NCBI RefSeq assembly: GCF_002300165.1
Contig: NZ_MLCE01000003.1
Location: 124,001 to 188,000 of the forward strand
From: Streptomyces sp. Tue6028
GTDB taxonomy: Bacteria > Actinomycetota > Actinomycetes > Streptomycetales > Streptomycetaceae
DNA: 64,000 bases
Direction of reading: 5' to 3'
The notes under the pieces are model-generated. The model made no database searches and was not told the DNA's origin. It saw nothing but the letters and a program-made list of their open reading frames with translations. Below, piece after piece: positions 24,332-32,380 of this stretch. A program made the position numbers and the translations under genes. Each line of letters starts with the position of its first letter. Position 1 is the first letter of the stretch.

Positions 24332-25981
24332 TCAGAGCTTGGCGCCGAAGTCCTGCGTCCACCACGGGCCGCCGGACCCCCTGTGGACACCCACGCCGAT
24401 GTTCTTGAACGAGCAGTTGAGGATGTTGGCGCGGTGGCCGGGGCTGTTCATCCAGGACTCCATCACCGCCTCGGGGGTCTGCTGCCCCTGCGCGATGTTC
24501 TCGCCGTACGTGGACCAGCGGTAACCGGCGGCGGTGATGCGCCGGCCGGGGTCGGCACCGTCCGGGTTGGTGTGCTCGAAGAAGTTGCGGGCCGCCATGT
24601 CGTCGGAGTGGGCCTGCGCGGCGTCCTCCAGTTGCGGGTCCTCCGTGAGAGGCCCGCAACCGGCGGCCGCACGTTCCTTGTTCACCAGCGCGACCACCTG
24701 CGTGACGGTGTTCGTCGGCGCCGACTGCGCCTCGATCGTCCTGGAAGGAGTCGGAGTCGGCCGCGCCGTCTGCCGGGAGGTCGACACGCTCTCCTTGGCG
24801 TGGGTCGGGGTCTTGGAAGGGCTGGGCTTCTTCGACGCGGACACTGACGCGGATACGGACGGCGACGGGGAGGCCGACGGTGAACTGTCGGCGGGACCGG
24901 ACGCGGAGAGGTCCACCACGTGCTGGTCGTCGGGCTGCACGGCGGTCGCCTCGTCGGAGCCGCCGCCGTTCCCCGGGTCCGTGCCGAAGTACCAGAGACC
25001 ACCGCCCGCGACGCAGACAGCCACCACCGCTCCGCCGACGGCCCGGCGCCGGACACGCCGCTGCCGACGGGCCTCGCTGCGGGAGGTTCCCCGGCCGCGT
25101 CCGGCGCGGTGGCGCGCCCCGGCACCCGGCCCGGCGTGGCCGCCGGACGCGCCGAGCGAGGAGGCCGAGCCGACCGGCTCCAACTCCCGGCAGGCGGCGC
25201 GCACTCCCTCCAGCAGCGCGGGCGAGGCCGCCACCAGCGCCAGGCCGGCGAGCAGCCCCTCGGCGGGCATCAGCCCGCTCCACAGTCCGGAGCAGTACAC
25301 GCAGCCGCGGGCGTGCCGGGCTATTCGCTTGCGCCACAGGGCCGAGGGCCGGCCGTCCCAGGAGGCCAACTCGCCCCGCAGTTCCTCGCACGGCGGCTGG
25401 GCGTCGAGTGCGCGCACCACCACGCGCGCGGCCTCCAGTTGCGCCTTCATCCGCTGAACGCGGACCGCCGCGTGCTGAGGTGACAGCTCCAGCGCCGCGG
25501 CCACCTCGTTGCGGGTCAGTTCGCCGGCGCACTCCAGCCACCACAGCGACAGGAGTCCGCGGTCGTCGGGCTCCAGCCAGCGTGTCGCACGCGCCGTCTC
25601 CTGCCGCTGGCCGGACAGCTGGAGCCGCACCATCGTCAGATCCACGAAGTCGGCGCCCGGGTCGGCGAAGTCCTTGGTGTCCTCCACGGCGTCCGGCGCG
25701 ACCTGCCGGTCCTGCCAGTGCGCCCGGACCTGATTCATCGCGATCGCCACGAGCCAGGAACGGAAGCTCTCGGGGGTGCGCAGGTCCTCGAGCGCGTCGA
25801 GAGCGCGGAGCATGGTCTCCTGCACCACGTCGTCGACGTCGACCGAGCCGTTCAGCGCCCGCCCCACGATGTTGTAGACCAGCGGGAGGTACGCGCTGAC
25901 CAAGGCGTCCTGGGCTTCCGGGTCGCCTTCCCGCGCGGCGGTCACCAGTGCCGTCGACGCCGCCGTGCGCTGTGTGCTCAT
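24332..25981 (-). CDS. ECF-type sigma factor fused through a membrane segment to an extracytoplasmic CAP/SCP domain
   Basis: 549 residues from ATG 25979-25981 (GGGGAAG upstream). Sigma region 2 lies about residues 20-92 (LPLVYNIVGRAL..VDDVVQETMLRALDAL..SFRSWLVAIAMNQVRAHW). Region 4 lies about 130-195 (LSLWWLECAGELTRNEVAAALELSPQHAAVRVQRMKAQLE). A zinc-finger-like anti-sigma motif H-A-R-G-C-V-Y-C follows near 222-229. One transmembrane helix lies near 310-330 (VGGAVVAVCVAGGGLWYF), then a Ser/Pro/Thr linker (335-427). The CAP domain (428-549) keeps its His/Glu set in HSDDM, FFEHT, YGENIAQ and PGHRANIL. The sigma part would thus be held at the membrane with a wall-facing sensor or enzyme. The anti-sigma role of the finger is inferred. 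Confidence 0.9.
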   Translation of the reverse strand: MSTQRTAASTALVTAAREGDPEAQDALVSAYLPLVYNIVGRALNGSVDVDDVVQETMLRALDALEDLRTPESFRSWLVAIAMNQVRAHWQDRQVAPDAVEDTKDFADPGADFVDLTMVRLQLSGQRQETARATRWLEPDDRGLLSLWWLECAGELTRNEVAAALELSPQHAAVRVQRMKAQLEAARVVVRALDAQPPCEELRGELASWDGRPSALWRKRIARHARGCVYCSGLWSGLMPAEGLLAGLALVAASPALLEGVRAACRELEPVGSASSLGASGGHAGPGAGARHRAGRGRGTSRSEARRQRRVRRRAVGGAVVAVCVAGGGLWYFGTDPGNGGGSDEATAVQPDDQHVVDLSASGPADSSPSASPSPSVSASVSASKKPSPSKTPTHAKESVSTSRQTARPTPTPSRTIEAQSAPTNTVTQVVALVNKERAAAGCGPLTEDPQLEDAAQAHSDDMAARNFFEHTNPDGADPGRRITAAGYRWSTYGENIAQGQQTPEAVMESWMNSPGHRANILNCSFKNIGVGVHRGSGGPWWTQDFGAKL

Positions 25982-26048
25982 CAAAACTTCCCCGTCCTCG
26001 ACTCCGAACGATGCTGTCCGACACATGGGAGACCGCTCGGCGAGCCCC

Positions 26049-26078
26049 GGATAACAGTTATTCGGTCACTCGTTTCCC
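26049..26078 (-). promoter_or_regulatory. Candidate ECF-type promoter of the sigma-CAP gene
   Basis: On the minus strand GGGAAAC (26078-26072) is followed, after 16 nt, by GTTATCC (26055-26049). This resembles ECF promoters, which have a GGAAC-like -35 and a short -10 16-17 nt away. It lies about 70 nt before the start codon, as expected for autoregulation. Weak evidence. Confidence 0.35.
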
Positions 26079-26363
26079 GAGAGGTTGTCCGCACGGGCGG
26101 GCAATCGCAATGGAGGACGTCACATCGGCGCACTCCGCGGACGAGAATGCCGGTCCCGGTCGGGCGCTCAAAGATGGACGAATTTCTACGACTTGGCGGA
26201 TAAAGGACGCCCTCCCGGCTCTGCGGGGCGAGCAACGGTGCGGCGGCCACCGGCCACCGGGAGTTCCGCCCCTCGTCCGAGCCGCCGCGGGCCCGTCCCC
26301 CGGGTCGTCGCGAGCTCCGGGCCCCGTGCCGGGTTCGGCCGACTGTGCCGGCTGGCGGGACAC

Positions 26364-26855
26364 GGGCTGCGTGACGCGGCTCGCGCCCTCAGTGCACGAG
26401 CGCCGCACCACATGGCGGTTGTCGGGGAGCCGGAGTCGCCGGCGATGATGAGCCTCCCCGACGCCTTGGAGATCTGCACGCCGTTCGCCGGGCCCACCTT
26501 CCGCAACGAGGTCCCCGCACGCGCGGCTCTGAAGGCTGGCCTGAACCGGCCCACCACCTTCGCGGGACGCCTGGCATGCCCGATCCTGGTGCAGGTCGGC
26601 ACGAACGACCGCGTCGCGCCTGCCGGCGCGGCGCGCCGGACGGCTCGGAAGGCAGGTCCGTGGGCCCAGCTGCGCGAGTACCCCGTCGACCATCTCGGCG
26701 TCTACGCGTGGCCGTGGCAGCAGCGGGTGCTTGCCGATCAGGCCAACTTCCTGCTGAGCGTCCTCACTTGCCCGCGTTCCCCCCGTCACCACCGGGGACG
26801 GACGGCACCGGGCTCCGCGCCCGAGGCGGGGCCGACCGCACCTCTTCACCCCTGA
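26364..26855 (+). pseudogene. Alpha/beta hydrolase remnant lacking the N-terminal half
   Basis: The frame encodes the C-terminal half of an alpha/beta hydrolase: RDAARALSARAPHHMAVVGEP, FAGPTFRNEVPARAALKAGLN, RLACPILVQVGTNDRVAPAG and REYPVDHLGVYAWPWQQRVL. The Asp of TNDRVAP and the His of VDHLGVY are in the right places for the catalytic acid and base. The N-terminal half, with the lid strand and the G-x-S-x-G nucleophile elbow, is absent: upstream in-frame sequence is low-complexity and unlike the family. The open frame upstream (from 26085) is therefore not taken as coding. It ends 28 bp before the GMC gene. Confidence 0.6.
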
Positions 26856-26883
26856 AACCACCTTTTCCGTCGAGGAGATGGGC

Positions 26884-28461
26884 ATGAACACGTACGACTA
26901 CGTCATCGTCGGCGCCGGATCCGCGGGCTGCGTCCTGGCCGCACGTCTGTCGGAGGACCCCGACGTCCGGGTGGCGGTGATCGAGGCGGGCGACCCCGAC
27001 ACCGCGCAGGAGATCCATGTGCCCGCCGCCTTCCCTCAATTGTTCAAGTCCGGCCTCGACTGGGACCTCGACTCCGACCCGGAACCCGGGATCGGCGGCA
27101 GGCGGGCCTACCTGCCCCGGGGCAGGATGTTCGGCGGTTCCAGCTCGATGAACGCGATGATCTACATACGCGGAAATCGCGCCGACTACGACGGCTGGGC
27201 CGCGGCCGGGGCCACGGGCTGGGGTTACGCCGACGTGCTGCCGTACTTCCGGCGCTCCGAGGACAACCAGCGCGGCGAGGACGAGTTCCACGGCGTGGGC
27301 GGGCCGCTGACGGTGAGCGACGGCAGGTCCGGGCACCCGCTCTCCTCGGCCTTCGTGCGGGCCGCCGAGCAGGCGGGGCACAAGGCGAACGACGACTTCA
27401 ACGGCGAGTCGCAGTTCGGGGTCGGGCGCTACCAGGTGACGCAGCGCGGGGGCCTGCGCTGCAGCACCGCCGTGGCCTATCTCCACCCGGCCCTCGAACG
27501 GCCGAACCTCACCGTGCTCTCCTCGGCCCATGCCCACCGTGTCGTGATCGAGGACGGCCGGGCGACCGGCGTGGAGCTGGAGCGGGGCGACACCGTCGAG
27601 ATCGTCCGCGCCGAGCGTGAGGTGGTCCTGTCCGCGGGCGCCTACGAGTCGCCGAAGCTGCTGATGCTGTCCGGGATCGGACCGGCGGCCACCCTGTCCG
27701 CCTTCGGCATCGACGTCGTACGCGATCTGCCGGTCGGCGAGGGTCTGCAGGACCACTACATGACACTGCTGAACTTCCGAACCGACGTCGAGTCGCTGAT
27801 CGGCGCGGCGAGCGCCGCGAACACCGCGCTGCTGCAGAGCGAGGGCCGCGGCCCGCTGACCTCCAACATCGGCGAGGCCGGCGGCTTCTTCCGCAGCCGG
27901 GACGGCCTTGCCGCTCCCGACGTGCAGTTCCACGCCGCGCCCGTGCTCTTCCACCAGGAGGGGCTCGGCGCGGCCACCGAGCACGGTTTCGCCTTCGGCC
28001 CCTGTGTGGTCGCCCCGACCAGCCGCGGCGCGGTGACCCTGCGCTCGCCCCGCCCGGACGCCGCGCCCCGGATCGTGCACAACTACCTGACGACGGCAGC
28101 GGACCGGGACTGCATCGTCGCCGGGGTCCGGATCGCCCTGGAGATCGCGGCGCAGCGGGCGGTGGCCGACATCGCGACCGGACCGTACGGGGACAGGCCG
28201 GACTCCGATTCCGACGCGGACATCCTCGCGTGGGCGAGGCGGTCCGGGCAGACGCTGTACCACCCGACGTCGACCTGTGCCATCGGCTCGGTGGTCGACC
28301 CCGAACTGCGGGTGTTCGACATGGCCGGTCTGCGGGTCGTCGACGCCTCGGTGTTCCCGACGGTGCCACGGGGCAACACCAACGCCCCGACGATCATGGC
28401 CGCGGAGAAGGCGGCCGACCTCATCAAGGCGGACAACGGCGCAGCGGGAGCCCGACGATGA
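26884..28461 (+). CDS. GMC-family flavin oxidoreductase, choline-dehydrogenase-like
   Basis: 525 residues from ATG 26884, chosen over ATG 26878 because GAGGAG at 26871-26876 gives proper spacing. FAD motif [25 protein letters not shown] signature 1 [21 protein letters not shown], signature 2 [17 protein letters not shown]. The active-site region is [14 protein letters not shown] (His) and the end [17 protein letters not shown] (Asn). It oxidises an alcohol to an aldehyde in the cytoplasm. Choline is the textbook substrate, but other primary or amino alcohols are possible. The next gene, an aldehyde dehydrogenase overlapping by ATGA, would have taken the aldehyde but is broken. Confidence 0.92.
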   Translation: MNTYDYVIVGAGSAGCVLAARLSEDPDVRVAVIEAGDPDTAQEIHVPAAFPQLFKSGLDWDLDSDPEPGIGGRRAYLPRGRMFGGSSSMNAMIYIRGNRADYDGWAAAGATGWGYADVLPYFRRSEDNQRGEDEFHGVGGPLTVSDGRSGHPLSSAFVRAAEQAGHKANDDFNGESQFGVGRYQVTQRGGLRCSTAVAYLHPALERPNLTVLSSAHAHRVVIEDGRATGVELERGDTVEIVRAEREVVLSAGAYESPKLLMLSGIGPAATLSAFGIDVVRDLPVGEGLQDHYMTLLNFRTDVESLIGAASAANTALLQSEGRGPLTSNIGEAGGFFRSRDGLAAPDVQFHAAPVLFHQEGLGAATEHGFAFGPCVVAPTSRGAVTLRSPRPDAAPRIVHNYLTTAADRDCIVAGVRIALEIAAQRAVADIATGPYGDRPDSDSDADILAWARRSGQTLYHPTSTCAIGSVVDPELRVFDMAGLRVVDASVFPTVPRGNTNAPTIMAAEKAADLIKADNGAAGARR

Positions 28462-29149
28462 CGACGTCCCCGCCGGCGACCGACCAGGCAGGGGCGATCG
28501 ACCGGGCCGTCGACGACCTGGCCCGCGGCGAGGCCGCTTGGGCGGCCTGCGACCTGGCCAGCCGTCGCGAACTGCTGGAAGAGGTGCACGCGGCCACCGG
28601 TGAGCAGGCGGAGGCGTGGGTGCGTGCGGCCCTCGCCCGGTCCTCGCCGCCCTCGAACTGCTCAGCGGCCCCCGGACGTTCCTCGACGAGGCGGTCCGCG
28701 CCGCGAACGAGAAATTCACCGGCACGCTCGGCGTGAACCTGGTCGCGCACCCGCGCACCATGGCCGCACTCGGACCCGCACTGGACGAGGCGGTCGCCGA
28801 ACTCCGGTACGGCACAGTGGCGTTGAACGCCTGGACCGGAGTCGGCTACCTGACCGCGACCGCGACCTGGGGTGCCTTCCCCGGCCACACCCTCGACGAC
28901 GTGCAGAGCGGCATCGGCGTCGTGCACAACGCGCTCCTGCTCGACGGACCGGAACGCACCGTCGTACGCGGGCCGTTCCGTCCCGCGCCCCGGTCGATCC
29001 TGCACGGGGAGATGGCCATGTCCCCGAAGCCACCATGGTTCGTCGGCAATCGCGCTGCCGCCACCACGGGCCGTCTCCTCACCGGCTTCGCCGCGGCCCC
29101 CGGCTGGTCCGCCCTGCCCGCGATCTTCGCGTCCGCGCTGCGCGGCTGA
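28458..29149 (+). pseudogene. Aldehyde dehydrogenase broken by a large internal deletion and frameshift
   Basis: It starts at ATG 28458 overlapping the GMC stop. About 54 residues of a normal N-terminus (GAIDRAVDDLARGEAAWAAC, SRRELLEEVHAATGEQAEAW) then run out of family similarity near 28620. In another frame, from about 28640, the C-terminus follows: LSGPRTFLDEAVRAANEKF, GTLGVNLVAHPRTMAALGP, LRYGTVALNAWTGVGYLTA, WGAFPGHTLDDVQSGIG and PPWFVGNRAAATTGRLL, to the stop at 29147-29149. Intact relatives are roughly 500-600 residues, so about 300 codons, with the cofactor fold and the catalytic Cys, are gone. It cannot be active. Confidence 0.75.
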
Positions 29150-29157
29150 CCGGGGTC

Positions 29158-29185
29158 GTGTCCCCCGCGCATCCGCGGGGGACAC
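29158..29185. terminator. Terminator after the GMC/aldehyde-dehydrogenase unit
   Basis: GTGTCCCCCGCG-CATC-CGCGGGGGACAC, a perfect 12-bp stem with a 4-nt loop, 8 bp after the last stop codon. Confidence 0.8.
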
Positions 29186-29594
29186 GGTGTCCTCGGTGCC
29201 CGGGCCACCGGCGTGGTCAGTGCGGAGGACGCCGCCGTTGGGACAGTCGTGAATTCCGACGGCGGCCGTCAGCGGCACGCAGGGCGTTCCGATGTGTCCG
29301 GCACCGCGCCGGGGCCGGGAGTGTCGATCTTCATCGCGACGGCCGCCTTGCGGGTGGCGGTGGTGTGGCTCCCCGGACACCTCGGGAGGGTTCGACACGG
29401 TGACGGTGGCGACTCCGTCGTCCGCCCTGGGTGGTGGTTGACTTCGGGGGTGACGTTTCGGCGGCGGCCCCGACGGGGACTGCTCCGGCACGTCGAGCCG
29501 GTCGTGGCGGACCGCGCCTTGTCTTCCTTCAGGGCCTCGGCCTCGCTCGCACGCGCGGGCCGGAACGGGATCGGCACCACGTCGGGAGGACGAC
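29186..29594. other. Intergenic stretch without a supported gene
   Basis: About 410 bp. Frames here are shadows of high GC with no domain and no ribosome-binding site. It probably contains the promoter of the kinase-like gene, and the end (GGAGGACGAC) is that gene's ribosome-binding site. Confidence 0.45.
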
Positions 29595-30953
29595 ATGGGC
29601 AGGACACGGGTGACGAGCCCGGGCGCCGGGCCGGCCGGACGGCTGCTCGCCCGGTGCGCCCTCCTGGCGGCCGTCGCCGCCGCGGTGGTCCTCCTGGTCG
29701 CGCTGGGAGCGGGCGGGTTGCTCATCGTCGGGGCGGGGCTTCTCGGGCTGATCGTCTGCGCGGCCGGCGGCTGGTGGTTCCTGGCGCACCGGGGCGCGGT
29801 GCGGCTGTTCGGGGCCGTCGTCGCGGTCGCCGCGCCCGTCGGCGTCCTGGTGGTGTTCGCGCACGGCGGCCTGTGGCTGACGGCACTTGCCTCGACCCTG
29901 TGCTGGACCACGGCCCTGGCCTGCGGCCGGTCCGCGCTGCGCAGGGCGCGTCCGCCACGGTCGCAGCGCCCCGTCCCCGCGCCCCGCCCGAGGCGGGCGG
30001 TCATCGTCATGAACCCGAAGTCCGGTGACGGCAAGGTCGGCCGATTCGGTCTCGCCGAGCGCGCGGCGGAGCTCGGGGCGCGGGTGATCCTGCTCGACCC
30101 CTCCGCCCCGGCCGATGTCGCCGCGCTGGCCCGTCAGGCCGTGGCCGAGGGCGCCGATCTGCTCGGCGTCGCGGGCGGCGACGGCACCCAGGCGCTGGTC
30201 GCGGCGGTCGCCGCCGAGCACGACCTGCCCTTCCTCGTCGTCTCCGCCGGTACCCGCAACCACTTCGCCATGGACCTCGGCCTCGACCGGTCCGACCCGG
30301 CCCGCTGCCTCGACGCGCTCACGGACGGCGAGGAGATCCGGGTCGACCTGGGCGACGTCGCCGGCCGCGCCTTCGTCAACACGGTGTCGTTCGGTGTGTA
30401 CGCGGACATCGTGCAGAGCCCCGAGTACCGCGACGCCAAGGCGGCCACCGCGCTGAACCTCATGCCGGATCTGCTGGCGGGCGACCAGGCACGGAGGCTC
30501 GACGCGCGGGTCGACGACACCGTGCTCTCCTCCCAGCAGGCGCTGCTCGTCAGCAACAACCCGTACGTCTCCCCCGAGGAACTCGGTGGCGCCGGACGCA
30601 GAGCACGGCTCGACGGCGGTGAACTGGGCGTACTGGCAGTGCGGGTGGAGGGCGCGGCGCAGGCCGCCGACGTGGCCGTGCGGGGCACACAGGCGGAGGG
30701 TCTGACCGTCATGAGCGCGCATCGGGTCGAGGTGACCTCCGACGAGGACACGATCCCGGTGGCGGTGGACGGTGAGGCTCTGCGGATGCCCACGCCGGTC
30801 GTGTGCTCGCTGCGCGCCGGCGCCCTGCGGGTCCTGGTGCCGCGCGACCGCCCGGGTGTGGCGGTTCCCGCACCGCCCGTGAACTGGCGGCGGCTCGTCG
30901 ACCTCGCGTTCACGCCCACGGAGCGCAGGCCCCCGGGAGCGACCCGCACCTGA
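29595..30953 (+). CDS. Diacylglycerol-kinase-family lipid kinase with N-terminal membrane domain
   Basis: 452 residues, ATG 29595 preceded by GGAGGACGAC. The first about 120 residues form four hydrophobic helices (LLAAVAAAVVLLVALGAG, LLIVGAGLLGLIVCAAG, AVRLFGAVVAVAAPVGVLVV and a fourth near 95-110). The catalytic domain then begins with RAVIVMNPKSGDGKVGRFGL and has the nucleotide motif GVAGGDGTQALVAAVAAEHDLPFLVV and SAGTRNHFAMDLGLD. The C-terminal part has VSFGVYADIV, ALLVSNNPYV and PVAVDGEALRMPTP. This is the DAGK/sphingosine-kinase/YegS fold, which phosphorylates a lipid or undecaprenol-like substrate at the membrane. All catalytic motifs are present. The exact substrate is unknown. Confidence 0.9.
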   Translation: MGRTRVTSPGAGPAGRLLARCALLAAVAAAVVLLVALGAGGLLIVGAGLLGLIVCAAGGWWFLAHRGAVRLFGAVVAVAAPVGVLVVFAHGGLWLTALASTLCWTTALACGRSALRRARPPRSQRPVPAPRPRRAVIVMNPKSGDGKVGRFGLAERAAELGARVILLDPSAPADVAALARQAVAEGADLLGVAGGDGTQALVAAVAAEHDLPFLVVSAGTRNHFAMDLGLDRSDPARCLDALTDGEEIRVDLGDVAGRAFVNTVSFGVYADIVQSPEYRDAKAATALNLMPDLLAGDQARRLDARVDDTVLSSQQALLVSNNPYVSPEELGGAGRRARLDGGELGVLAVRVEGAAQAADVAVRGTQAEGLTVMSAHRVEVTSDEDTIPVAVDGEALRMPTPVVCSLRAGALRVLVPRDRPGVAVPAPPVNWRRLVDLAFTPTERRPPGATRT

Positions 30954-31038
30954 CCGGAGCTCGGCCCCGGCCGCCGATCCCGCCGGGGCATGGCTGCGCA
31001 CCGGTGCCCCGGCCGGAGCTCGGCAGTTGTGGCTGCTA

Positions 31039-31063
31039 CGGTCTCGAACCACGTTCGAGACCG
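31039..31063. promoter_or_regulatory. Perfect 10-bp inverted repeat upstream of the metallo-beta-lactamase-fold gene
   Basis: CGGTCTCGAA-CCACG-TTCGAGACCG, centred 67 bp before the ATG at 31118. The spacing and AT content in the arms suggest an operator rather than a terminator, although it is also 86 bp after the kinase-like gene and could serve as one. Confidence 0.5.
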
Positions 31064-31117
31064 CTCGGACGCGAGGCTCGGACGATTGCCGGATCGAAGG
31101 GCGGGACGGTCGCGAGC

Positions 31118-32008
31118 ATGCACTCCAGGGGATACACGGCGGTGGAATACGGTGAGGTCACCGTGCTCGTGGGCGCCCGGCAGGGCGCCTACCCGTACGG
31201 CAACTCGCTGCTCGTGCGAGGCACCTCCGCATCACTGCTCATCGACCCTTCGCTGTCGCTCGTCGGGGACGCGCCGGCCGTGGACGGGGTCCTCGTGAGT
31301 CACGCGCACGAGGACCACATCGCCGGCCTCGCGGGCTACGACGTGCCGGTCCACACCCATCTCAGTGACCTCGACGCGGTGCGATCCCGCGAGGTCATGG
31401 TCGCCGGGTTCGGCATCCCGTCCGACGCGGTCGAGGCCTTCGACAGGAGGCTGCGCGACGAGTTCCACGTGGAGGGACGTCCGGACGCGCTGGGGTTCGA
31501 GGACGGCGCGACGTTCGACCTCGGCGGGCGCACGGTGAGCGTCGTGCACCTCCCCGGTCACACGGCGGGCCACAGCGGCTTCCTGATCGAGCCGGACGGC
31601 TTCCTCTTCACCGCGGACATCGACCTGACGTCCTTCGGCCCGTTCTACGGCGACCTCGGCAGCGACGTCGAGGCCTTCGAGGCGTCGATCCGCCGCTGCC
31701 GGGAGATCGACGCGCGCTGGTACGGCACCTCTCACCAGAAGGGCGTGATCGAGGGCGCCGCGGAGTTCCGACGGCGCCTGGACGCGTTCGCCGGCGTCGT
31801 CGAGCGGCGGGAGGCGGCGCTGCTCTCGTTCCTCGGCGAGCCGCGGACCGTCGACGAGATCGCGGAGCACAGGCTCGTCTATCGCCCGCACGTCGAGGGA
31901 CCGCACGTGCGGCCGGTGGAACGACGGACGGCGGTCCAGCACCTGGACCGGCTGATCGGACGAGGCCTGGTCGAGAAGGTGGAGCCCGAGCGCTTCCGGG
32001 CGGCCTGA
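31118..32008 (+). CDS. Metallo-beta-lactamase-fold hydrolase
   Basis: 296 residues from ATG 31118. The metal site is intact: H62-A-H64-E-D66-H67, then HLPGHTAGHSGFLI (His) and LFTADIDLTSFGPFYGDLGSD (Asp), with YGTSHQKGVI (His) near 210. The C-terminal 80 residues are helical, ending VQHLDRLIGRGLVEKVEPE as in the winged-helix tail of many MBL hydrolases. The fold binds two metal ions and hydrolyses thioesters, lactones or phosphoesters; which one is not clear. It is a cytoplasmic, single-gene unit. The ribosome-binding site is weak, so the start is less certain. Confidence 0.88.
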   Translation: MHSRGYTAVEYGEVTVLVGARQGAYPYGNSLLVRGTSASLLIDPSLSLVGDAPAVDGVLVSHAHEDHIAGLAGYDVPVHTHLSDLDAVRSREVMVAGFGIPSDAVEAFDRRLRDEFHVEGRPDALGFEDGATFDLGGRTVSVVHLPGHTAGHSGFLIEPDGFLFTADIDLTSFGPFYGDLGSDVEAFEASIRRCREIDARWYGTSHQKGVIEGAAEFRRRLDAFAGVVERREAALLSFLGEPRTVDEIAEHRLVYRPHVEGPHVRPVERRTAVQHLDRLIGRGLVEKVEPERFRAA

Positions 32009-32380
32009 CCCCTTGCGCGGCAGCACGTACGTGCCGCACCGAGCCCTGATCGAAGCGGCGATCACGCGACACGGCACCTCTCTGGGCACCGCCGTCCATC
32101 ACCGGGTTCACCGTCCTACCCGGTCCCGCTCTCCAGCCGGATTCAAGGGCCTACTGGGACCGCCGCGACGCCGAGCCTGCGGACGAATTCCCGGCGGTGA
32201 CACAGCGTGAGCCGGCGCCACATACGGTTGATCGGGCATAGACGGTTCACCTGAGCGGATGAAATCGCCTAAGTTGTTCTAATTAGGTTGGATGCGATGA
32301 ATGTAGACCGCTGTAGGTCCATATCCGATCGCATACGGCTCAGCGGTTACCCAAGCGGTGAGCGGAGGCGACAGTCGACA
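32009..32380. other. Intergenic region with probable promoter of the SpoIIE-type gene
   Basis: About 370 bp without a supported gene. A GCGGCA...TGCCGC stem at 32017-32037 may terminate the metallo-beta-lactamase-fold gene. The 32230-32340 part is AT-richer and includes CCTAAGTTGTTCTAATTAGG (CCTAA/TTAGG arms), a plausible promoter or operator area. Confidence 0.4.
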
